Positions 23,497 to 36,182 of a stretch of 64,000 bases of DNA are shown here, piece after piece. Location: assembly GCA_021234155.1 (NCBI GenBank), contig JAJEKV010000182.1, positions 1-64,000 of the forward strand, given 5' to 3'. This DNA is from Isoetes taiwanensis. Its lineage: Eukaryota; Streptophyta; Lycopodiopsida; Isoetales; Isoetaceae. The notes below the pieces were generated by a model. That model did not search any database. It was not told the DNA's origin and worked only from the letters and a program-made list of their open reading frames with translations. The translations under genes were made by a program, and so were the position numbers. Within the stretch, counting starts at the first letter, position 1; every line of letters begins with the position of its first letter.

Positions 23497-24448
23497 CACT
23501 ACCACTCCAAAACTGGGTCCACATGTTGTTTTTTAGTGTCTTCTTTGCTAAAAAACAACACCAAAAAACTACGTGTTGTTTTTTGTCCGGATTTGCTAGA
23601 AACGTGTAGTTTTTTGTCAAACTTTTATACATGTAGTTTTTTTTGTGAAAAGTCTACGCGTAGAATTTTGTTAAAATTATCTACGCGTAGAAATTAACAT
23701 GTGTTTCTACATGTTGTTTTTAAAGTTAGCTGTAGTTTCCAAGTGTAGTTTTTAAGTGTTTTTTTCTAAAAAGTAGATATGTGGTTTTTAATAAACTTAA
23801 AATGTCCACGTGTTATTTTTAACTGTTGTATCGCAAAAAAACAACACTAAAAAACCACGTAGAGAAGTTTGTCCGATTTTGCTAGAAACTACACGTAGTT
23901 TTCTAATTTTTGCTCTTAACTATGTTGTTTCCAAGTGTTGAAGATAAATGTGATTTCTCAAAACAATTGTTGTTTTTAGTATTGTTTTTCTGATGAGAAC
24001 AAATTTTGATATGTAGTTTTACATAGAAATCACATGTAGTTTTATAAAAATAGATGTTTTCAGGTGTTGTTTTTCTAAACTAATAAATGACACTAAGAAA
24101 AACATGATGTTGAAAATATAAATACTTAGAATCAAGTTTTTTTTTTACCTTGTCAAAGGTTAATCCAAAGCAAATATTTGTGCCAAATGCATCAATATTC
24201 ACAACATTTTATAAATGTTTAAACTATGAAAGAAAAGAATAAAAAAAGTTGGTCAGACATATTTTGATATATATTGGCCCTTTGAGGGCTCCAAAACAAT
24301 ATATAACGGACCCATAAAATCCACAAATTCCATTGTTACAAAAATAAAAGTGGCAGCTGTTCTTGTTGTTTTGCTATGGAGTAGATAACGCCCTGGGCCG
24401 AGGGTGTTACTGAAAAAAAAATTTGAGGGCCATCAAAATGGCGAGGGT
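23497..24448 (+). mobile_element. CACTA transposon left end, truncated, U2
   Basis: Starts CACTACCACTCC (one change from U1) after ...GGCACCG. It is collinear with U1 to the unit junction and contains the paired TCTACGCGTAGA palindromes. Confidence 0.75.
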
Positions 24449-24862
24449 AACGACTTTTTTTATTTATTAAGTCATTATTATTAGCAACTTAGCTCTATTT
24501 GTTTTATTACTTATGTTTTTTATCTATATTGTAGTTTTTATCTATATTATGTTTTTTATCTATATTATGTTTTTATGAGCCAATACTAGATGCGCGCCCT
24601 TATAGGCTACCGCCACCCTATGTTGCTTATAGTGTTGAGCAAACTTTTACACTCACGTATTTTCCAATTTGAAATTGAAAATTTTCGGTCCGATAGCAAG
24701 GAAACTTCCGGTAAATGTCCATACACACAATCTTTGGTGGAAACGGCGTATACTAAGCTTTTACGATAATTTTCGATATCCAACTTATTTTTGTCGTATT
24801 TTTGGCGGGATCTCGTCCGGCGGATTTTATTTTTAGCGCTTCAAAAATCGCCAAGCTTTGCC

Positions 24863-24895
<33 letters not shown>

Positions 24896-24908
24896 TTTTC
24901 GCTTTCGT

Positions 24909-25369
24909 ATGGAGGCGGAGGCGTTCAATCCTTTTCGATGATGTTGATCTTCCCCATTATGGCCGGGATTACGATGATGATCTTTGATGATGGTTCTCGA
25001 AAACGTAGTAGACTCCACGGAGCAAGATGATCCTCTTCTTGATCCATATTTCACTCGAACAATCTGCTCCTATGCACCCAAGATTTACAACACATTTGCA
25101 TCCAAAAGCCAATCTAAAAAATCTGGGTTAGCGGTACAAAGAACGGACAAACAAATTTAAATGGTGATTCCATAGAACATAAAGAGAATTTGGGGCCTAT
25201 TGATGTTTCTAAACAAGTTTTTGAGCAAAATCCAGTCGCCATAGAGCAAATAATGGCACGCATACGAGAGCCCTTTGTGGAGATAAACAGTAGCCGAAAA
25301 TTTGGTCACGAGAGACAAAATCTTTTAATGGAGGCCAGCAAGCGGTTTGCACAAGCACTCAAATCTTTG
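24909..25369 (+). pseudogene. Captured host-gene first exon, U3 (frameshifted)
   Basis: Collinear with the U2 exon and with its own E2F-like box at 24799-24810. The A-run before the ATG is longest here (about 30). Several small indels break the frame, mostly where U2 has CAG or CTG (for example near 24990, 25056 and 25290). Confidence 0.5.
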
Positions 25370-25587
25370 GTAAGGATTTGGATTCCAACTCTTCCAAAGA
25401 GTCTTCAATGGTATCTTAGTTACTTCCATTTCTCTAACCTTAAACCAAATTGCCACCACCAAGTTAACCCGATCGTTGCTTAATTTGATGCTATCCATCG
25501 GGATTACATTTGTGGATCACTGCTCTACCTTTCAAACAGATAATAATAATGGTATTTTGCAGGGTGAACAACTCCACAGAGCCCGTC

Positions 25588-28338
25588 GGTCCCCAGGGCC
25601 TTGGGGAGAGGAAATTCGGGGCAAGCAGCTTCCGGGGGGATTTTAGGGTCCCCGCTCTGGCGTCAACACCCCCACTCCACGTCAAGACAAGACGCAAGGT
25701 CCCCTCAAGCGAATCCGACAAGGAGGGGGCTCTCCAAACGTAAACCCCGTGGGTTGCGGGTTCTAGAAGGGTTTGCGTTTTGGGGGCCGAGTTTTGGTCT
25801 GTTGCAGTTGGGACGTGGCCGAGAAGCTGGGCCGAGAACGCGGGGCAAGGGGAACTGACGGAACGGAGTTTGGGCATGTCCTCCTCCCGATGTGGCAATT
25901 AGAAGTTGGGGGCGCTTTTGCAGTGGCAAGACATTCACAAATTCGTAATTAATGCATTGTGCGAAAATAAATTCTGATTTTTTGCCAGCTAGATTCCTAA
26001 TTCATCTCCAGCACACAACCCAATTTTCGGAATTTTCGGAGAAGATCTAGGTCAAAGGGTTAGCATTAGAACGGTCGGGGCAGCCCGTTGCGGGGCAACC
26101 GAGCTGGCACCCTTCCCCAAGTCAAACGAGGCCAGGACCTTGCAGGGCTCCCTCACAAGAGGGGAGAGTCCGGACCCCAGGAGGCTCGATCCAAAAAAGT
26201 TCCCGAGGCAGCCCTTCCTGGCAGCGCTCCCCCGGGGGCCGCACGCTAATGACCACCCTCCCGGAGCCCAGTTCCCCTATCCGACCGTTGGATCCTCCGT
26301 TCAGGGGCCCTTATTCGGGAAGGCCCAAAAGATTCCAGATCGGTCCGGGAGAACTTGTCAAACCGCGGAGCGTCCTGAGGTCGGCGTTGTAGAAACCGCG
26401 GTGTTTTGTCGTTCGGGCACCGGGGAGGCTCCGGAATGACAAATCAACCTCGCCAAGTTGTCCGGAATGGCGAAATTACCCTAGGGAGCAAGTTACAAGG
26501 TCGGTTTTGCAAAAGAAAGGAACACTCACGCCCTCCACGACAGTATCCGGCATCCACATCCTAGGCCAATTGACTACGAGTGTGGTGGACATGAGCTACT
26601 TTGTCGCTTCTTGGAGGTCGGGTGGTCTTCTAGCGACGGAACTTGGTCCCCAGGGCAATGTCAACGTTCTGAGTCCATTGGCAGAGCCAAATCGCAGTTC
26701 CGGAGAGGGGAGGTCGCCCGTCGGTCCCCAGGGCCTTGGGGAGAGGAAATTCGGGGCAAGCAGCTTCTGGGGGGATTTTAGGGTTCCCGCTCTGGCGTCA
26801 ACACCCCTACTCCACGTCAAGACACGGCGCAAGGTTCCCGACGAATCCGACAAGGAGAGGGCCTCCGAAACGTAAACCGTGTGGGTTGCCAGGTTCTAGA
26901 AGGGTTTGCGTTTTGGAGGCCGAGTTTTGGTCTGTTGCAGTTGGGACGTGGCTGAGAAGCTGCAGCCGAGAACGCGGAGCAAGGGGAACTGACGTAACGG
27001 AGTTTGGGCCTATCCTCCTCCCGATGTGGCAATTAGAAGTCGGGGGGCGCTTTTGCAGTGGCAAGACATTCACAAATTCGTAATTAATGCATTGTACGAA
27101 AATAAATTCTGATTTTTTGCCAGCTGGATTCCTAATTCATCTCCAGCACACAACCCAATTTTCGGAATTTTCGGAGAAGATCTAGGTCAAAGGGTTAGCA
27201 TTAGAACGGTCGGGGCAGCCCGTTGCGGGGCAACCGAGCTGGCACCCTTCCCCAAGTCAAACGAGGCCAGGACCTTGCAGGGCTCCCTCACAAGAGGGGA
27301 GAGTCCGGACCCCAGGAGGCTGGATCCAAAAAAGTTCCCGAGGCAGCCCTTCCTGGCAGCGCTCCCCCGGGGGCCGCACGCTAATGACCACCCTCCCGGA
27401 GCCCAGTTCCCCTATCCGACCGTTGGATCCTCCGTTCAGGGGCCCTTATTCGGGAAGGCCCAAAAGATTCCAGATCGATCTGGGAGAACTTGTCAAACCG
27501 CGGAGCGTCCTGAGGTCGGCGTTGTAGAAACCGCGGTGTTTTGTCGTTCGGGCACCGGGGAGGCTCCGGAATGACAAATCAACCTCGCCAAGTTGTCCGG
27601 AATGGCGAAATTACCCTAGGGAGCAAGTTACAAGGTCGGTTTTGCAAAAGAAAGGAACACTCACGCCCTCCACGACAGTATCCGGCATCCACATCCTAGG
27701 CCAATTGACTACGAGTGTGGTGGACATGAGCTACTTTGTCGCTTCTTGGAGGTCGGGTGGTCTTCTAGCGACGGAACTTGGTCCCCAGGGCAATGTCAAC
27801 GTTCTGAGTCCATTGGCAGAGCCAAATCGCAGTTCCGGAGAGGGGAGGCCGCCCATCGGTCCCTAGGGCCTTGGGAAGAGGAAATTCGGGGCAAGAAGCT
27901 TCCGGGGGGATTTTAGGGTCCCCGCTCTGGCGTCAACACCTCCACTCCACGTCAAGACACGGCGCAAGGTCCCCGATGAATCTGACAAGGAGAGGGCCTC
28001 CGTAACGTAAACCCTGTGGGTTGCCAGGTTCTAGAAGGGTTTGCATTTTGGAGGCCGAGTTTTGGTTTGTTGCAGTTGGGGCGTGGCCAGAAGTCTGCTT
28101 GGCGAACGAGCAAGGAACCCACGGAACGGAGTTTGGGCATGTCCTCTTCCCGATGTGGCAATTAGAAGTTGGGGGGCGCTTTTGCAGTGGCAAGACATTC
28201 ACAAATTCGTAATTAATGCATTGTACGAAAATAAATTCTGATTTTTTGCCAGCTGGATTCCTAATTCATCTCCAAAGACGGCCCAATTTTCGAATTTTTG
28301 GAGAAGGTCTAGGTCAAAGGGTTAGCATTAGAACGGTC
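25588..28338 (+). repeat. GC-rich ~1.1-kb satellite monomers in U3
   Basis: Monomers 25588-26722 and 26723-27857 (1135 bp each) and a partial 27858-28338. The first two are nearly identical over long stretches, implying recent homogenisation. Confidence 0.9.
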
Positions 28339-30195
28339 TGCAAAACAGGCGAAACAGGGCAAATCCTTGGAGGCTGAAGGATCTGGCCGAATAAGGCATA
28401 TTGTTTGGAAAGCTTACCCTATTTGGACTGGCAGCAGTGGAGCTGGAGGCGAATCTGAAGATCTGGCCATCGTGGAGCTGGAGGCGGCAAGGCGCAGTGG
28501 AGATGGAGATGGAAGCTGCAATGGACCGGCCGCTCTGGCCTTGAATTTCGGCGGCAAGAGAAGGCGCCATATAATAAAAAGCAGTTCAGTTCCACCAATA
28601 GGATGTTAGGACGAAGATCACCATCTTAACCGTCTATTTGAATTCATCTCCGCCGTTCATCTATATTAAGTATAAATTTCATAGGTTATGATGTTAAATG
28701 TTTGTTGGTTTTTATAACCTTGTTTTATCACTTTACTGTTACAAAAGGATGTCCTTGTATGGTGGCATGGTCACGGAAACCATATTACGGTGTGGACCGG
28801 TGGGGCCCCACAATCGGTGGCAGTCGGAAAGGGGTCATTGGCCACACCGAAATGTCCGGTGGCCGTATCACCATAACATGGAAATGGGGAGCTAATTTGC
28901 CCCTCCTCCCCCATCTTTTTTCATCGAAGGTCTGTCTATGGTGGTGGGCGGCTATGGCGGTGGGCAGCCCTTGGAGCTTGCTATGATGCCGCTTTGTAGC
29001 CCCTGGCACTCGATGGCTATGGCACCTACCCTATTTCGCAGTACGAGTAGGATTTGCTTTAGATTTTTCAAGTTTTTCTTCCAAGCTTAGGATCTTTGCA
29101 AGTTTTTTCTCATGATTTGCTTATGAATGTGTCCATTTAATTTTCTTGACTCTTTGATGGAATTTATGGGTCTTTCCACCAATCTTGGGGCATTTGCAAA
29201 AGCTTGACGGCTTCTGAGAAGGTTTACTGGTGATCTCATGGATTATCTTTGCCATGCATTCTGCCATCGATGGATCTTCCAACTTTTTCTTCCAAGCTTA
29301 GAATCTCTTAAATTTTTCGTTGTTTTTAGCTCTGTTTCAACGCATCTATTTCTAAAAATTGAATGCACATTGCATATTCTTCTATAAATCTTTTGGTGCA
29401 GCATAAGCTACTTATAGGATTTGCATGTTTTAAGAAGCTCAAAGGACAAAAGATGATTGTCTTACGTCAATGAATATCAATGTTGTCAGAATATTTGGCA
29501 CATCATATATTGACATCCCAATTTGAAACCAAATGTGTTTGAAACCAAATGTGTTAGTCATACATTGTGATGTGCCACATCTTCAAAAGAAATGCCACGT
29601 CATTATAGTGAATATGCTTCTTCTAAGAAGTTTCAAATTGCCTAGGCAAATTCTTCATTTTCTATTTCCTCATTTTTCGCCATGTCATCATTCATAGTTG
29701 CATTCCACATGCTCATACCATGCCATCATCATTTCTAGTCCCACATCTCCTTATTGCTTGCACTATTGCCTACTTATCTCACTCAAAAAAATTCTCCTTT
29801 TCTTTTAATTGGTCTAGTCATTTTCTATCTAAAGTGCATAAAATGCTTGGTCATCATGTCACATACCAAATCATCCAAGGGAATGCCATGTCACCATGGA
29901 CAAATATGCTTTACTTTTAAGTTGAAGAGTTGTCTAGGCAAATTCTTTGGTTTTCTAGCCCTTCATCTTTTCACACCTCACCACTCATCTTTGCCACCTC
30001 ACCATACTCATGCCATGTCATCTCCCATAATTTTTGCAAAGAATGAAGTTTGCTTGCTGTTTCGAGCAACCTCAACATTTCTAGTGCCATATCATTGCCA
30101 TTTCACCTTATGTACCACTATTCTACTCTGCTTTGCCACTCTGTCCCAACGAAGCATATTTCAACACAACCTGCGGAAACATAAGACAGCAAGGC

Positions 30196-30269
30196 GCATG
30201 ATGATGTGGCATGCCATTGGTGATATGTCATGTGCATGATGATGTTGCATGCCATTGATGACATGCCAT
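30196..30269. repeat. Tandem 36-bp direct repeat
   Basis: Copies 30196-30231 and 30234-30269 (period 38 bp) share GCATGATGATGT and GCATGCCATTG; each is itself partly palindromic around TGGCATGCCA. Confidence 0.7.
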
Positions 30270-30306
30270 GCCAAATAAGCAAGGCCAACTTTTGACTGGC
30301 AAAGTT

Positions 30307-30377
30307 GACTGGCAAACTTGTGAAAATAGAGACTGGCAAAGGAATTGCACGTCTCTATTTTCACAAGTTTGTCAGTC
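30307..30377. other. 27-bp inverted repeat (hairpin)
   Basis: Arms 30307-30333 and 30351-30377 pair over 27 bp with one mismatch around a 17-nt loop. The left arm word GACTGGCAAA also occurs twice just upstream. It could be a MITE-like remnant or a small-RNA precursor; no flanking target duplication was identified. Confidence 0.7.
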
Positions 30378-30602
30378 CTTAAGATCTCAAGAACAAATAT
30401 TCAATTTCTTACTACAGTTCTTAATATCTAGTTTAACCCCCCAGCAGATCCCTAACTACATCATGAGTCATGGTTTCAGCCTCTGCTAGTTTTGCATTGA
30501 GCAAGAATACCTGAAGTAAATGTATGCGTCAGCAAGATCTTTTTTCTTCAGAGTTCATAAATAATAGAATATAAAACAAGTGTAGTACAGGAAGCGTACT
30601 AC

Positions 30603-30681
30603 TTTGTCCGGATGATGTCTCAATGCTAGTTTTTGACATGCCTTTTTAATCTCAATAGCTGTTGAGGATGGCTCAATTCCA
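30603..30681 (-). pseudogene. DnaJ (J-domain) exon fragment
   Basis: On the minus strand a TTTTTTCAG acceptor is followed by a 79-nt exon encoding GIEPSSTAIEIKKACQKLAL, then RHHPDK, and a GT donor. The IKKAxxKLALxxHPDK pattern is helix II and the HPD loop of J-domains, which stimulate Hsp70 ATPase. Possible neighbouring exons lie at 30510-30433 and about 30880-30797 on the same strand, but they do not continue a normal J-domain and the latter ends in a stop. This is a fragment, with the rest of the gene absent. Confidence 0.6.
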
Positions 30682-32280
30682 CTGAAAAAACAACAATTAA
30701 TAAGGACCATAAACGCATCTAAGTTTTGAGGAAAACAGAATTGACTACAATATGTGCTCCCACCAAAAATGAATTAAGGGAAAGAGACATCACTGAAGAG
30801 TATTACTGGTCAACTGCATCTTCAACTCTTTTTCTGCCTTGGCCAAGCGTTCATAAGCCTGCCCAAAGTCTTGCTGCATATTGTGAGATTTATTTGAAGT
30901 TGCTACATTATTTTCTTTGAGCATTCTTGTTGGCCTTCAAGAAGACTAATCAAATGCAATGTTAACCATGTCGGCACCATGTCTTGGCCATAATCAATTT
31001 GTAACCTAAAGGTTTACGCATGCCCTAAATCGATATCCAAAAATGACAGAAGGTTTTCAAAGGTTAGAAATACACCAATATTAGTTTTTATATCCTATAA
31101 AGGCAATGGAAACTATTAAACTTTTATCAAGGTCATAAGCTTATGACACTTTGAGGCCAAAGGCAACGTTCCCATGTGGTTGCCTCACTTGACTTCGAAA
31201 AAAAAAAGTCGAAGTCCAGGTCACGCAATACCAACACAACTTAACTTTGCGACGTGGCAAAGTTTTTCTCGAAGCTAACTCCGAATTTTCAGAAAGGGCA
31301 GAGGATTTCTGAAAGCTTCAGTCGACACCTTGATTTCTCTCTAGCTGGTGAACCCTTCCGGTTTACTGGAAATCTCCACAAGCAATACCGGCTATGGGCG
31401 CTCCATTCGGGTGGATTCTCCCCGTTTGAGAACCACAGTTTTGTGCATGGTCAGGTCCATGCATGGAGACACGAACTAGAAAGTAAAAGTTAACCCCATC
31501 CACGTGACATCTCTTTTAAAGTCAGGTTAGAGCCCTGGTAACGTTGCCTAAATAATAACCTACACCAACAACTCTAGGGCTATGCGCAAAATGTCCAAGG
31601 CATCAAATTTCCACATATTGCATTCTTTACATGCAATATGCCATTTTCAGTGTCAACTACCGGGCCAATTTTTCAAGGTAGATAAAGATAGGTTTTTCAA
31701 CCATTATAAAATTTTGAAGGTCTTACCAACCTTTAAATATGAACTTAAAGCCATAGTGTTAAATTAAGACCACGATCTTTAGACCATGCAACCAAGCAAA
31801 TGCGGCTCCTGGCATAGTATCCATCTAGCAAATCTAGAGGGCAATTAAGCCCTAACTTATTTCGATATGCCCTACAAGTATTTTACTAAACCATAAAATA
31901 CAAAGACATTGCATGCACATAACAAATTCTATGTCTCTAGAGACGCCAAATTGTCCCCGACTGTCCCCGAGGAACTCTAGCAAGATTATAAAATTGTCAA
32001 GTTACTGTATGAATATAGTATTGTAAGTCTATTGGGTAGATTCTTAAGTGTCCCATAAACGTGTAAATATGGGGTCTGCGTTAGCTCAAATCTACAATAC
32101 TAGCTAGGGATCAAATTACCCCCCCCCGAACTAAATCAAGCTTAATTAAACAATACATCATTAGACAGAAGTTTGGATCTAACCGTTGAAGTTATTTTTC
32201 ACGAATGTAAAGCAATACGATACATTCCCAAAGTTGAGCACACGAACAATATTCCAGGTGGTGGTGCTTTGCTTAAGAAA

Positions 32281-33078
32281 TAGCCTCAAAAAAACTATAC
32301 TTCCTTAAGAAATAGCTGCGTAAAAACTACGCCTCTTCATAAAACCACACTTCTGTAAAAAAAACAGCCACTTAAAAACTACACCTACTTAAAAACCACA
32401 CCTCAAAAAACCATACTTACTTTAAAAAATAGCTACGTAAAAACTATACCTAGTTATATAAACCACACAAAAAAAAAATCATATTTTCTTAAAAATAGCT
32501 TCTTAAACACTACACCTAGTTATAAACTACACCCACTTGGAAAACCATACTTCACTAAAAACAACCACTTAAAAACTACACCATCTTATAAACCACACTT
32601 CAAAAAACCATACTTCTTTAAAAAACAGCTATTTAAAAACTACACCCACTTATAAACAACACCTCAAAAAACAACACCTCGATTAAAAAAATCATACCAC
32701 TTCAGAAAACCATACTTCCTTAAAAAACAACCACTTAAAAACTATACCTCCTTATAAACCACACTTCAAAAAACTATACTTCCATAAAAAAAGCTACTTA
32801 AAAACTACACCTAGTTATAAACTACACCTCAAAAAACAACACCTTCTTAAAAACAACACCCCCCTCAAAAAAAAAAAGCAACACTTCTTTTAAAAAAACG
32901 ACACCTCAAAAAAGACCACACCTTCAAAAAAAAAAAAAACTATAGCTCCATAAAAAAAACTACACCGCCTCCATAATAAACCACACCTCCACATAACCAC
33001 ATGCGATTTTTTGGAACAACGACATGTGGTCTTTTTTATTCTTGTTGTTTTTAGGTGTGGACCAGTGGGGTGGTAGTG
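32281..33078 (+). mobile_element. CACTA transposon right end with subterminal repeats
   Basis: Ends GGGGTGGTAGTG at 33078. Its reverse complement starts CACTACCACCCC and continues ACTGGTCCACA, matching the left ends (CACTACCACCCC, four bases, ACTGGGTCCACA). About 780 bp upstream consist of degenerate AAAAACTACACC / AAAACCACACCTC units, more than 30 copies, again typical of CACTA subtermini but a different variant from the left ends. Satellite resumes at 33079. Flanks CCG (left) and CTT (right) do not form a clear 3-bp target duplication. Confidence 0.7.
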
Positions 33079-35413
33079 CTTAGGGAGGCTCGAGAAATGG
33101 CAAATCGACCTGTAAGTCGTTTGGAATGAATGAAATTACCCTAGGGAGCAAGTTACAAGGTCGGTTTTGCAAAAAGAAAGAAACACTCACGCCCTCCACG
33201 GCCGGTATCAGGCATCCACATCCCTAGGCCAAGTGTGGTGGACATGAGCTACTTTGGCCTTCTTGGAGGTGGGGTGGTCTTCGCCCGCGAAACTTGATCC
33301 CAGGGGCAATATCGGCGTTAGGAGTCCATTGGCCGAGAGCCAAATCAGATTCCAGAGAGGGAGGCCGCCCGTCGGTCCCTAAGGCCTTGGGGAGAGGAAA
33401 TTCGGGGCAAGAAGCTTCCTGGGGGATTTTAGGGTCCCCGCTCTAGCGTCAACACCCCCACTCCACGTCAAGACACGGCGCCAAGGTCCCCGAAGCCAGA
33501 TCCGGACAGGAGAGGGGGCCTCCAGCGTAAACCACGTGGGTTGCCGGTTCTAGAAGGGTTTGCGTTTTGGGGGCCAAGTTTTGGTCTGTTGCGGTTTGGG
33601 CGTGGCTGCTGACCAGAACAGCGAACAAGAACCCGGCGGAATGGAGTTTGGGCATGTCTTCCTCCCGATGTGGCAATTAGAAGTCGGGGGACGCTTTTGC
33701 AGTGGCAAGACATTCACAAATTCATAATTAATGCATTGTACGAAAATAAATTCTAATTTTTTGCCAGCTGGATTCCTAATTCATCTCCCGCACCACAGCC
33801 CAATTTTTGGAGTTTTTGGAGAAGGTCTAGGTCAAAGGGTTAGCATTAGAGCGGGTTCGGGCAGCAGCGCGGCACCGGTGGCACCCTTCCCAAGTCAAAC
33901 GAGGCCAGGGACCTTGCAGGGCTCCCTCACAAGAGGGGAGAGTCCGGACCCGAGGAGGCCGGATCCAAAAACGTTCCCGAGGCAGCCCTTCCTGGCAGCG
34001 TTCCCCCGGGGGGCACGCATGCTGACCACCCTCCCGGAGCCCGGTTCCCCTATCCCGGCCGTTGGATCCTCCATTCGGGGGCCCCTCGTCGGGAAGGCCC
34101 AAAAGATTCCAGATCGGTCAGGAGAACTTGTCAAACCGCGGAGCGCCCCGAGGTTACCTTGTAGAAACCCGCGGTGTTTTGTCGTTCGACACCGGGGAGG
34201 CTCCGAAATGGCAAATTGACCTCGCCAAGTCGTTTGGAATGGCGAAATTACCCTAGGGAGCAAGTTACAAGGTCGGTTTTGCAAAAGAAAGAAACACTCA
34301 CGCCTCCACGACAGTATCCGACATCCACATCCTAGGCCAATTGACTACGAGTGTGGTGGACATGAGCTACTTTGACGCTTCTTGGAGGTCGGGTGATCTT
34401 CTGGCCACGAAACTTGATCCCCAAAGCAATGTCGACGTTCTGAGTCCATTGGTAGAGCCAAAATCGCAGTTCGGGAGAGGGGATGGCGCCCGTCGGTCCC
34501 CATGGTCTTAGGGAGAGGAAATTCGGGGCAAGAAGCTTCCTAGGGGATTTTAGGGTCCCCGCTCTAGCGTCAACACCCCCACTCCACGTCAAGACACGGT
34601 GCAAGGTCCCCGATGAATCGACAAGGAGAGGGCCTCAAACATAAACCCTATGGGTTGCCGTGTTCTAGAAGGGTTTTGGCGCTTTGGGGGCGAAGTTTTT
34701 TGGTCTTGTAGTTGAACGTGGGTCAAAAAGTGCGTCGAGAACGCTGAGCAAGGGAAATTGACATAACAGAGTTTGGGCCCGTCCTCCTCCCGATGTGGCA
34801 ATTAGAAGCCGGGGGCCTTTTGCGCCAATTTTTGGCAAGACATTCACAAATTAAAGGTAATTAATGCATTGTACGAAAAATAAATTCCGAGCTGCCCTTC
34901 CCTTCAGAAGGCACGCTCCCCGATCGACGCTAACGGCCACCCTCCCGGGCCCCGGTTCCCCTATCCGGAGCGCTGGATCCTCCGCTCGGGGGGCCCCTCT
35001 TCTGAAAGGCCCAAAAGATTCCAGACGGCCCCGGAGAAACTTGTCAAACCGCGGAGCGCCTTGAGGTCGACCTTGTAGAAACCGCAGTGTTTAGTCGTTC
35101 GGGCACCGGGGAGGCTCCAGAATGGCAAATTGACCTCGCCAAGTCGTTCGGAATGGCGAAATTACCCTAGGGAGCAAGTTACAAGGTCGGTTTTGCAAAA
35201 GAAAGAAACACTCACGCCCTCCACGACAGTATCCGGCATCCACATCCTAGGCCAATTGACTATGAATGTGGTGGACATGAGCTACTTTGACGCTTCTTGG
35301 AGGTCGGGTGGTCTTCTGGCCACGAAACTTGGTCCCCAGGGCAATGTCGACGTTCTAAGTCCATTGGCAGAGCCAAATCGCAGTTCCGGAGAGGGGAGGC
35401 CGCCCGTCGGTCC
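33079..35413 (+). repeat. GC-rich ~1.1-kb satellite monomers, right block
   Basis: Resumes in the monomer at AGGGAGGCTC, the phase immediately after the CACTA insertion point. GGTCCC landmarks fall at 33374, 34495 and 35409; the second monomer has lost ~200 bp near 34889. More diverged than the U2/U3 monomers. Confidence 0.85.
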
Positions 35414-36182
35414 ACTTTGTTGCCATTTCTTAGAATACTTGCCTTAAGGTTATCATCTCTACGAACTGCATGTATCCAGGTTGTATAAGTGGTGGAAATG
35501 TCGCCACTTAGATGGCATCCTATTATTCTGACCAAATGCCATTCCTGTTCTCTCTGGCCAAATTCTAAGTCCAGACTGTTATATGAGGAAAATGTACCGT
35601 AAAAATAATGCATAGACGTAAATGCACAATGCTGGCAAATTATGGAGGTATATCATGAAGACCTCTGAAGATTTCATATTGGATTAAAGAGGGTACTGCC
35701 CAGCAACTACTGTCAAGAACTGAACAAGTTATCATTTAATTTTGCCCAGAAATGCTTCTTCCTTGCAAATTCGTCTTATTAGCAAATCAATTTGATCCAA
35801 TCTTACAGGTTTTTTGAAGCTCCATTTGGAGATTAATCTACACACTACTTTGCACCAAGGTTATGCCAGAATAACAGAAAAACTAACACTTTGCCTTATT
35901 TAATCTCTGGTTCTGCTTTAAGCCAAGAAACAGAAGATACCAATTTCCTGCTACTTAAACGGTGAAACTCTAATTCTTCTTTTTGAGTAATTATCACAGA
36001 TATTATGCAACAAACTTCTAGGTTTTGAATGATAATCTGCATTTGCAGAATAGCTTGCATTAGCTTTTAGAAATCCAATGTACAAGGCCGAAATTATATG
36101 ACTTCCATTTGCTTTTGTGGAAACGGATCTGGTTGTTTATTGCATGTCTGTCTATTCATGGCCACTAAATTGTTTTCCAAAG

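Larger units (their letters stand above)
20411..24454 (+). repeat. Large composite tandem unit U2
   Basis: Same order as U1 but 4.04 kb, with fewer satellite monomers. The captured exon is open from end to end. Ends with TAACGAC at 24448-24454. Confidence 0.8.
24455..28338 (+). repeat. Large composite tandem unit U3 (partial)
   Basis: Repeats U1/U2 through two full satellite monomers and part of a third, then stops at 28338 within a monomer, before the CACTA insertion point. Unrelated DNA follows. Confidence 0.8.
28339..32280. other. Composite region between satellite and CACTA right end
   Basis: No transposase frame was found. Contents: short overlapping frames on both strands at 28340-28610 of unknown worth; a motif containing TTCTTCCAAGCTTAG at about 29080 and 29290; an 820-bp stretch rich in CATGCCA/TGGCATG words (29500-30280); a 38-bp direct repeat, a 27-bp hairpin and a J-domain exon listed separately; and AT-rich sequence with no recognisable feature from about 31000 to 32280. 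If the CACTA right end at 33078 belongs with an internal body, this region could be captured cargo. Confidence 0.5.

Noticed and set aside
31254-31493. 79-codon plus-strand frame
   Set aside because: No motif, no repeat support, no convincing splice borders.
35455-35470. Helitron 5' end (TCTCTACGAACTGC)
   Set aside because: Only loosely like the TC-start consensus and without a second copy; mentioned as a candidate but not annotated.
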